Under the pieces are notes generated by a model. The model did no database searches, was not told where the DNA came from, and saw only the letters and a list, made by a program, of their open reading frames with translations. A stretch of 5,151 bases of DNA. Origin: Actinomycetes bacterium. Its GTDB lineage: Bacteria; Actinomycetota; Acidimicrobiia; Acidimicrobiales; SZUA-35. Shown here piece by piece: positions 1 to 5,151 of the stretch (positions within the stretch are counted from its first letter, which is position 1; each line of letters opens with the position of its first letter). The stretch lies in the NCBI GenBank assembly GCA_024227975.1, contig JAAETV010000340.1, positions 1 to 5,151 of the forward strand, given 5' to 3'. The position numbers and the translations under genes were made by a program.

Positions 1-798
1 GACGGCACGATGTGGTGTGAGAAGCCGAACTACACCCAACTGGACTTCCTGGTCCTGGAGCTGAGCCAGGCGGTTGCCCGAGATCCCAGATTGGCCGAAC
101 GGGCCGAGTATCGGGCCGTCCTCGACCGTGACATGGAGGCCGTCCAAGCAATGGGTCTGGAAGGGGTCGCAACCGCACTTCTCGATCTGTTCGCCGGCCT
201 GACCCCTGAGCAGTTCGACACCAAGGTCGCGGCATTCTTCGCCAATCAGGTCCATCCCGATCGTGGCGGTTCGTACCGTCAGCAGCGCTACCAGCCGATG
301 CTCGAGCTCATGGATGAGTTGAGGGGGCGGGGCTTCGACTTCTACATCGTCACCGGTGGTGGGGCTGAGTTCGTTCGGGTCATCAGCCAGGACTTCTACG
401 CGGTACCACCGGAGGGAGTGGTTGGCTCCCAGATCGACTACGACCTCAGCCGCGACGACGGGGGGCAGCTGAGGCTGCTCCGTACCAACCATCTGGTGAC
501 CAGCGGACCCAACGAAGGACCGGCCAAGGTCCCGAACATCCGCCGCATCCTCGGCCGCCGCCCGATCGTTGCCGGTGGCAACTCAGCCGGCGACGCCGAG
601 ATGCTGGAGTACGCCACGACCTACGACGGGCCTTCCTTGGCCTTGCTGGTCGACCATGACGACGGTGAGCGTGAATACGCATACACCAGCAAGGCCGGCA
701 CGTTCGAGACCGAGGAGACCATCCTGCAGACGGCATCTCGCCTGGGTTGGACGGTGGCCAGCATCAAGGAGGACTGGTCGGCGGTGTTCGCCGACTAG
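1..798 (+). CDS. HAD-superfamily phosphatase, 5'-truncated by the window edge
   Basis: A cytosolic haloacid-dehalogenase-type hydrolase, probably a phosphatase. The reading frame is open from base 1, and its first codons read D-G-T-M-W-C-E-K-P. DGT is the end of HAD motif I (DxDGT), which holds the nucleophile Asp, so the ATG at 10 lies inside the active site and is not the start. Only a few residues should be missing upstream, leaving about 265 aa here. Motif II is the Thr of IVTGGG (Thr codon 352-354). Motif III is the Lys of GPAKVP (526-528). Motif IV is GNSAGD (577-594), with Asn where many HADs have Asp but the last Asp kept. The region between motifs I and II (about 100 residues, mostly helical) would be the cap. 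No signal peptide or membrane segment is visible. The phosphorylated substrate is unknown. The gene ends in TAG followed directly by a second in-frame TAG, 27 bases before the permease, so an operon is likely. Family assignment is firm; specificity is not. Confidence 0.9.
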   Translation, partial: DGTMWCEKPNYTQLDFLVLELSQAVARDPRLAERAEYRAVLDRDMEAVQAMGLEGVATALLDLFAGLTPEQFDTKVAAFFANQVHPDRGGSYRQQRYQPMLELMDELRGRGFDFYIVTGGGAEFVRVISQDFYAVPPEGVVGSQIDYDLSRDDGGQLRLLRTNHLVTSGPNEGPAKVPNIRRILGRRPIVAGGNSAGDAEMLEYATTYDGPSLALLVDHDDGEREYAYTSKAGTFETEETILQTASRLGWTVASIKEDWSAVFAD

Positions 799-802
799 TA
801 GA

Positions 803-812
803 CCGCCAATTG
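803..812. repeat. Left copy of a 10-base inverted repeat bracketing permease 1
   Basis: CCGCCAATTG lies in the short HAD-permease gap, and its exact reverse complement is at 2640-2649, just past the permease 1 stop. The shared core includes the palindrome CAATTG. Function is unknown, and a chance match cannot be excluded. Confidence 0.3.
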
Positions 813-820
813 GGGCAGGT
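812..820 (+). promoter_or_regulatory. Ribosome binding site of SulP permease 1
   Basis: The bases GGGGCAGGT end 5 bases before the GTG at 826, and GCAGGT differs from the Shine-Dalgarno core GGAGGT at one position. This spacing supports the GTG start. The ATG at 821 directly abuts the site, too close for efficient initiation, and its frame closes after two codons (ATG-ACG-TGA). Confidence 0.55.
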
Positions 821-825
821 ATGAC

Positions 826-2631
826 GTGATCCACAGACTGGTTCCACGCTGGATCGTCAGCTATCAGCTCCCCTGGTTGGGGGCTGACGTCATCGCCGGG
901 CTCACCGTCACCGCCCTGCTCGTTCCCGAAGGGATGGCGTACGCCCAGTTGGCGGGCATGCCACCAGAGACGGCGTTCTATGCCGCCCCCATCGGCCTTC
1001 TGGCCTACGCCCTGCTGGGTTCGTCCCGCCAACTGGTGGTTGCGGTCTCATCGACGGTTGCGGTCGTTTCGGCCGCAACCATCAGCGAGATCGCCGACGC
1101 CGGTTCAGCTGACTACATCGCCCTTACGGCGGCCCTTGCCCTCGTGGCCGGGGTCATCTCGATGCTGGCTGGCCTCGCCCGCCTCGGCCGTCTGGCCCAG
1201 TTCTTCTCCGAGTCGGTGCTCACCGGCTTCGTCTTCGGCCTCGCCCTGATCATCTCGGTCAAACAGGTGCCCAAAATCTTGGGCATCGAGGCGGAGGAAG
1301 GGAACTTCTTCGAGCGGCTGGTCGACATCATCGTCGAGATCGGTGATGCCCACATTCCAACGGTTGTGGTCGGGCTGGCGACCATTGTCTTGATGGTCGG
1401 GCTGGAGCACTGGTTCGAGCGGATCCCGGCCGCCCTGGTGGCCTTGCTCGGGGGAATCCTGGCCGGTGAGCTGCTTGATCTGGCCGCCGACGATGTCGAA
1501 ATCGTGGGCGAGGTTCCATCCGGCCTCGTCGGACCGGCTATCCCCAACATCAGCGGCTCAGATGTCACCCTCCTCATCATCGGCGGGCTCGGGATCGCCG
1601 TCATCTCCTTCGCCGAGGCGATAGGTCCGGTCCGGTCGTTTGCCACCAAGCACCACTACGACGTCGATGTCGACAAGGAGCTGGTCGGGCTGGGCGCGGC
1701 CAATCTTGGAGCCGGCCTGTTCCAAGGCTTCCCCATCGGGTCGAGCCTTTCGAAATCGGCGGCCAACGAAGCGGCCGGGGCCCGGAGCCCACTCTCGTCC
1801 ATCGTGGCCGCCGCCATCACCGCCTTCGTTGCCCTCTTCCTCACCGGTATCTTTCGGAACCTTCCCGAGGCGACCCTGGGCGCAATCGTGATCGTCGCCA
1901 TCAGCGGGATGATGAACGTGGCCGAGATGAGGCGGCTGTGGCGCTTACGTCGCACCGACTTCCTCCTCGCCGCCGTTGCCTTGGTCGGCGTCCTGGCTTT
2001 CGACGCCCTACCCGGGCTCGGGATCGCGGTACTCGTATCGATCGCCGCCGTGGTGTGGGAGTCGGCCACACCACGGCTGAGCATCATGGGTCGCGCTCCT
2101 GGGGAGCCGGCTCTGGTACGAGCCGATCGCCACCCCCGAGCTCGGGTGCTCGACGGGCTGCTGCTCGTGCGAGTGGACGAGAACATGTTCTTCGCCAACG
2201 CTGTCGCTATCCGCGACAGCCTCAAAGAGCTCGTCGCCGGAGCTGACCCGAGGCCGATCACCGTCGTGCTCGATCTCGAAGCCAGTACCGCCATCGACGT
2301 GCCGGCCTGCGACAGCCTGCGCGAGTTGGCAGAGGAGCTGGGTGAAGGCGGGATCGTGCTTTCCCTGGCCCGCGTCCACGGCCCGGTGTCCGACATGCTC
2401 GAGCGGGCCGGCGTTCTCGATGTCATCGGGACCGATCGGCTCTTTCCTCACGTGCTGGGGGCGATCGCCGAGCATGTCGATCGGAGCGGCAACGAGCCCG
2501 AAGCCGACTTTGTTGCTGCCATCGCCCAGGCTGAACTGGAGGCTCTGGCCAACCGACTCCCGGGCCGCGATCAGCGTCTCCGCAATGCCATCGCTGCCCT
2601 CCAGAACGATGATGGAGACGAGGGTCAGTAG
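826..2631 (+). CDS. SulP/SLC26-family anion permease with C-terminal STAS domain (permease 1)
   Basis: Inner-membrane secondary transporter for an inorganic anion or small carboxylate (sulfate, bicarbonate or dicarboxylate in known relatives), 601 aa. Residues 15-412 form the hydrophobic 14-helix core: TM1 has GLTVTALLVPEGMAYAQLAG (25-44, Glu35), TM3 has VAVSSTVAVVSAA (72-84), TM8 has SFAEAIGP (261-268, Glu264), and TM10 begins at GFPIGSSLSKSAANEAAG (301-318), all recognisable SulP signatures. The linker TPRLSIMGRAPG (415-426) matches the family's P..xLGR.PG motif. STAS covers about 438-552, starting near MFFANA (454-459). The STAS loop reads AIDVPACDS (489-497), without the Ser/Thr that follows Asp in phosphorylatable STAS proteins. 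A charged tail of roughly 48 residues, probably helical, extends beyond STAS. GTG at 826 is the first possible start after the tandem TAG of the HAD gene, and the two genes share a reading frame. In Deinococcus SLC26Dg a TM1 Glu is implicated in proton coupling; Glu35 may correspond, which would suggest proton symport (inference). Substrate is unresolved. Confidence 0.95.
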   Translation: MIHRLVPRWIVSYQLPWLGADVIAGLTVTALLVPEGMAYAQLAGMPPETAFYAAPIGLLAYALLGSSRQLVVAVSSTVAVVSAATISEIADAGSADYIALTAALALVAGVISMLAGLARLGRLAQFFSESVLTGFVFGLALIISVKQVPKILGIEAEEGNFFERLVDIIVEIGDAHIPTVVVGLATIVLMVGLEHWFERIPAALVALLGGILAGELLDLAADDVEIVGEVPSGLVGPAIPNISGSDVTLLIIGGLGIAVISFAEAIGPVRSFATKHHYDVDVDKELVGLGAANLGAGLFQGFPIGSSLSKSAANEAAGARSPLSSIVAAAITAFVALFLTGIFRNLPEATLGAIVIVAISGMMNVAEMRRLWRLRRTDFLLAAVALVGVLAFDALPGLGIAVLVSIAAVVWESATPRLSIMGRAPGEPALVRADRHPRARVLDGLLLVRVDENMFFANAVAIRDSLKELVAGADPRPITVVLDLEASTAIDVPACDSLRELAEELGEGGIVLSLARVHGPVSDMLERAGVLDVIGTDRLFPHVLGAIAEHVDRSGNEPEADFVAAIAQAELEALANRLPGRDQRLRNAIAALQNDDGDEGQ

Positions 2632-2638
2632 GTCGCTG

Positions 2639-4327
2639 TCAATTGGCGGGTGGAGCGCCCGGGTTTGGCGGGCCTGAAGCTAGGAGCTCGGCCACGGCGT
2701 CGTCGACCGAATCGGCAAGGTGGGGTAGGGGTCTTTCCCCGGCCCCAGCTTGGGCTTGGGCCTTGGCCCAGGTCCTCAGCAGCGGGTGGGCGATCCAGAG
2801 CTTGATCTGGCGGGACCGAAGCTCGTCCCCGAGGTCCATGAAAGCGGTGATACCGGTGGTGTCCACAGCAGAGACGACGGAGGCGTCAACCACGACCACC
2901 CTGATGTCGTCAGATATGAGGTGCCGTAGCCGGTCGACGAGGCGTCGTGCGTTCAGGAAGATCAGTGGGGCTTCCTGCCGCCAGACCAGTACGCCCTCGA
3001 GCTGCTCCGCTTCCTCGCTTCGCTCGATGTCCTGCCATGAGCCGGTGGGCGTTCGGCCCAGCACCGAGCTTGGAGGATCGCCGATGTGGTGGACGAGGAT
3101 GACGAGTGATAGCACCACGGCGATCACCACCCCCTGTAGCACCCCGAAGGTGAGCACTCCCAGGAAGGCAACCAGGGCGACCAGGAACTCAACCCTGCTC
3201 AGGCGCCACAGGAGGGTGAAGTAGGAGGCGTTGATCATGCCGGCCATGGCGAACACGATGATGGCGGCCAGGGCGGTCAGGGCCAGGTGCTCGAACAAGG
3301 GGCGCAAGACGACAATGGTCAGTACCCCGAGGACAGCGGCGAAGAGGTTCCCTACCTGGGTGCGGCCTCCGGAGGCGATGGCGACGCTGGTCTTGGAAAG
3401 CGCTCCGGTTACCACGAAGCCCCCACTCAACCCGGCGCCGAGGTTCGAAGTCCCGATGGCCAGGAGCTCCTGGCCGGGGTCGAGGCGCTCGCCCGTCTTC
3501 TGGGCTGCTGCTTTCGCCGCCCCCATGCTCTCGGTGAAGCCGAGAACGACGATGGCCAGTGCTCCCGGTACCAGGTCGACCAGCTGGTCAAGTTCTAGAC
3601 CGGAGGGCAGGCCGAGCTCGAGCACTGCGCCGGATGGCTCACCGACCACGGCCACCCCCTCGTCGCCTAGACCGACCAGGGCGACCAGGGCGATTGTGGC
3701 CGCCACGACCACCAACGGCCCCGGCAGGGCGGGAATCATCCGTTTCAATCCGAACAGGGCCACCAGGCTGATCACCCCCAGAACAGCGGTCTCAGTCTGT
3801 AGCGATCCCAGTTCCCCGGCGATGTCGACGAATCGACGCCAGAAGTCGCTTGGTGGATCGACGAGCTCGACGCCCACAAGTTTCGGGATCTGATCCAGGA
3901 TCGTGACCCATACCAGGCCCTGGATGAAACCCTTGAGCACCGGATCGGGCACCAGATCGGCCGCCCAGCCCATTCGCAGCAGATATAGAGCCACATAGAG
4001 GACGCCGACCAGCAGGGTCAGGGCGATCGTGAGCTCGAGATAGTCGTCGCCGGTCGACACAGCGGCAACCGTCGATGCCGCTAGTACCGAGATGGCGGCA
4101 TCAGGGCCCACCACGAGCAGCTTCGAGCCGCCAAAGATGGCGTAGCCCACAATCGCCAGCGGCACCGTGTACAACCCTACGATGGGCTCGACGCCCACGA
4201 TCACGGCGTAGGCCAGGGCCGATGGGATGAGCACGGCCCACACGGTGGCCCCGGCCACGAGGTCGGTCCTCAACCATTGGCGCCGGTAGGAGCTCACCCA
4301 GCGGACCAGGGGGACGTCGAGCCTCAC
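2639..4327 (-). CDS. SulP/SLC26-family anion permease with C-terminal STAS domain (permease 2)
   Basis: Second SulP-type inner-membrane anion transporter, 562 aa from the GTG at 4327. This start overlaps the TGA of the upstream methyltransferase as GTGA; a TTG at 4336 is an in-frame alternative giving 565 aa. Neither has a clear Shine-Dalgarno sequence, so coupling favours GTG. Numbered from GTG, the core spans about 17-415: TM1 LIPSALAYAVIVG (33-45), TM3 VVGPDAAISVLAAS (72-85), TM8 GFTESMGAAKAAA (263-275, Glu266), and TM10 GGFVVTGALSKTSVAIASGG (302-321). The linker carries SSVLGRTPTG (420-429), and STAS runs about 440-549, with IFLNARR (456-462) at its start. Its loop reads SAVDTTGITAF (486-496), keeping Thr at the position phosphorylated in related STAS proteins. 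TM1 has Ser where permease 1 has Glu, and TM3 has the GPDA motif that permease 1 lacks. It therefore seems to be a different subfamily with possibly different ion coupling. A GA/QA-rich stretch (AKAQAQAGAGE) lies in late STAS. Substrate is unknown; sulfate and bicarbonate are both possible. Confidence 0.94.
   Translation of the reverse strand: MRLDVPLVRWVSSYRRQWLRTDLVAGATVWAVLIPSALAYAVIVGVEPIVGLYTVPLAIVGYAIFGGSKLLVVGPDAAISVLAASTVAAVSTGDDYLELTIALTLLVGVLYVALYLLRMGWAADLVPDPVLKGFIQGLVWVTILDQIPKLVGVELVDPPSDFWRRFVDIAGELGSLQTETAVLGVISLVALFGLKRMIPALPGPLVVVAATIALVALVGLGDEGVAVVGEPSGAVLELGLPSGLELDQLVDLVPGALAIVVLGFTESMGAAKAAAQKTGERLDPGQELLAIGTSNLGAGLSGGFVVTGALSKTSVAIASGGRTQVGNLFAAVLGVLTIVVLRPLFEHLALTALAAIIVFAMAGMINASYFTLLWRLSRVEFLVALVAFLGVLTFGVLQGVVIAVVLSLVILVHHIGDPPSSVLGRTPTGSWQDIERSEEAEQLEGVLVWRQEAPLIFLNARRLVDRLRHLISDDIRVVVVDASVVSAVDTTGITAFMDLGDELRSRQIKLWIAHPLLRTWAKAQAQAGAGERPLPHLADSVDDAVAELLASGPPNPGAPPAN
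2640..2649. repeat. Right copy of a 10-base inverted repeat bracketing permease 1
   Basis: CAATTGGCGG is the reverse complement of 803-812. It overlaps the stop codon and last codons of permease 2, so part of it is constrained by coding. The pair surrounds permease 1 closely (14 bases before its start, 9 bases after its stop). Confidence 0.3.
4324..4327 (-). promoter_or_regulatory. GTGA stop/start overlap coupling methyltransferase to permease 2
   Basis: On the - strand, GTG (4327-4325) and TGA (4326-4324) share two bases, so the methyltransferase stop and the permease start form one 4-base GTGA. Such overlaps usually mean co-transcription and translational re-initiation by the terminating ribosome. 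The lack of a good ribosome binding site before the GTG fits this reading. Confidence 0.6.
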
Positions 4328-5151
4328 GGTCGACAACCAGAATCGGTGGCATCGAAGACGACGAGATCATGGCGCCAGAGCTGCTGGAAGAACTGACGGC
4401 TGTGGCCCGGGATCTGGCCGATGGGACTCTGGTCGTCGATGGCATCGAACACCGCTCTCTGGGCCTCATCGACGAAGAGTACGAGGTCGCTCGATTCGTG
4501 GGCCCGGTTCAACAGAGCAGCCGCGGCACCGGCCGGTAGGCGCTCCTCGACCGAGACGGCGGTCGGTGTCTTCAGAGGCACCAGTCGCCGCCAACCCTCA
4601 TGGTCGAAGTCGATTGGGGTGGCGGGCAGGGGAGCATCGGCCCGATAGCCGACGACCGCATGGCGAGTGATCGTGCCCCGGAACAGCTCGACCGCGGCGT
4701 ACTGCTCCTGGACCGGCAGGGCGGCGATCCGAGAGCCATGGGGGAGCGAGTGGAGCGATCCGCAGTAGGGAAGGTAGGGGGCCTGGCGGATCCATCGACC
4801 GAAGCGAAGGCCAGCTCGGGCGATTTCGGTGAACAGCTCCGGGACCGTGTATGACCGGTCGCGGGGATGGAGTAGGGCGTCAGCCAGGGCGTCGGGGTCC
4901 TGGAAGTCGGGGGTGGAGCGGAGGAGATGGCTGAGGGGGTGGCCGAAGGGGAGCTCACGCAAGGTAGCGATCAGGTCGGCGATCTCGCCGGCTGATGGGC
5001 TGATGCCCAGTAGGCGGGCGTATTCCTGGATAATGGAGATCCCCGTGCGCCCGTAGCGGCCATAGACCATCAGGTGGATGGCGCCGGCTGGGGTCAAGAC
5101 GTTGGCCAACGCCTCCAGGCCCTCCTCGGGGCAGGCAAGGTGGTGGAGAAC
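4324..5151 (-). CDS. Class I SAM-dependent methyltransferase, C-terminal part, 5'-truncated by the window edge
   Basis: The C-terminal 275 residues of a cytosolic methyltransferase using S-adenosylmethionine. The frame is open to the right edge, and its first residues, VLHHLACPEEG (5151-5119), match the VLHHL.DP..GL segment that follows the SAM-binding core in class I enzymes, so the TTG at 5109 is internal. The Rossmann half with the glycine-rich SAM loop lies outside the window. Next come a strand with IHLMVYGRYGRTG (about 25-37 from the edge), HPRDRSYTVPELF (95-107), RWIRQAPYLPYCG (119-131) and EQYAAVELFRGT (149-160), a series I recall from bacterial methyltransferases often annotated only as class I SAM-dependent methyltransferase. 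The last roughly 100 residues, including LNRAHESSDLVLFVD, AVFDAIDDQSPIGQI and FFQQLWRHDLVVFD, look like a separate small domain, perhaps winged-helix (inference). The acceptor is unknown. The stop overlaps the start of permease 2, implying co-expression. Confidence 0.82.
   Translation of the reverse strand, partial: VLHHLACPEEGLEALANVLTPAGAIHLMVYGRYGRTGISIIQEYARLLGISPSAGEIADLIATLRELPFGHPLSHLLRSTPDFQDPDALADALLHPRDRSYTVPELFTEIARAGLRFGRWIRQAPYLPYCGSLHSLPHGSRIAALPVQEQYAAVELFRGTITRHAVVGYRADAPLPATPIDFDHEGWRRLVPLKTPTAVSVEERLPAGAAAALLNRAHESSDLVLFVDEAQRAVFDAIDDQSPIGQIPGHSRQFFQQLWRHDLVVFDATDSGCRP

Noticed and set aside
821..829. Two-codon ORF ATG-ACG-TGA overlapping the GTG of permease 1, a possible leader or coupling device
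   Set aside because: The ATG abuts the ribosome binding site and would be poorly used; a nine-base ORF is common by chance.
1656..2426. Long open frame on the - strand opposite permease 1 (256 codons)
   Set aside because: Its translation is rich in Ser, Arg, Thr and Pro with no recognisable domain, typical of an antisense shadow in GC-rich DNA. The + strand frame is a clear SulP protein.
2657..2673. GC-rich hairpin (GCCCG, 7-base loop, CGGGC) 25 bases after the permease 1 stop, a possible terminator
   Set aside because: The stem has only 5 pairs, there is no T-tract on either strand, and it lies in the coding 3' end of permease 2 (Pro/Gly codons), where GC-rich self-complementarity is expected.
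2757..2770. Near-perfect palindrome TGGGCCTTGGCCCA
   Set aside because: It lies in the Ala/Gln repeat-coding part of permease 2 STAS. The neighbouring CTTGGG repeats explain it through codon use, and no regulatory role is supported.
3231..3893. Long open frame on the + strand opposite permease 2 (220 codons)
   Set aside because: Low-complexity Pro/Arg/Ser/Thr composition and no domain; it is the shadow of a well-supported SulP gene on the other strand.
826..4327. Recent duplication or mobile cassette containing the two permeases
   Set aside because: The proteins differ widely outside the family signatures, the genes are convergent, and no transposase or long flanking repeat is present.

Overview
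The window is GC-rich, uses GTG and probably TTG starts, and is packed with genes. This suits a high-GC bacterium. The protein style and the HAD and methyltransferase families would fit an actinomycete such as Acidimicrobiia, but taxonomy is inferred by eye from composition and family resemblance and no database search was run.

There are four genes in two convergent pairs. On the + strand, the 3' part of a HAD-superfamily phosphatase gene (1-798, entering at the left edge inside its catalytic DxDGT motif) is followed after 27 bases by a complete SulP/SLC26-type anion permease with a C-terminal STAS domain (826-2631). On the - strand, the 3' part of a class I SAM-dependent methyltransferase gene (5151-4324, entering at the right edge just after the SAM-binding core) is followed, through a 4-base GTGA stop/start overlap, by a second complete SulP-STAS permease (4327-2639). 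The two permease genes meet tail to tail with only 7 bases between their stop codons. No stretch above 27 bases lacks a gene. I see no RNA gene, mobile element, CRISPR array or origin.

The two permeases have the same architecture (about 14 membrane helices in a 7+7 inverted repeat, then STAS) but differ at diagnostic places: TM1 (PEG versus PSA), TM3 (no GPDA versus GPDA), the TM10 half-helix, and the STAS loop that carries the phosphorylatable Ser/Thr in related proteins. They look like members of separate SulP subfamilies rather than a recent tandem duplication. They probably differ in substrate (sulfate, bicarbonate, or a dicarboxylate) or in ion coupling. The substrate cannot be read from the sequence.

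The locus looks like an anion-transport region with two transcription units. The HAD phosphatase may be co-expressed with permease 1, and the methyltransferase is probably translationally coupled to permease 2. I found no clear evidence of a new defence or mobile system. The most unusual details are the 7-base convergent junction between paralogous transporters, a tandem in-frame TAG-TAG separating the HAD and permease 1 reading frames, and a 10-base inverted repeat bracketing permease 1.
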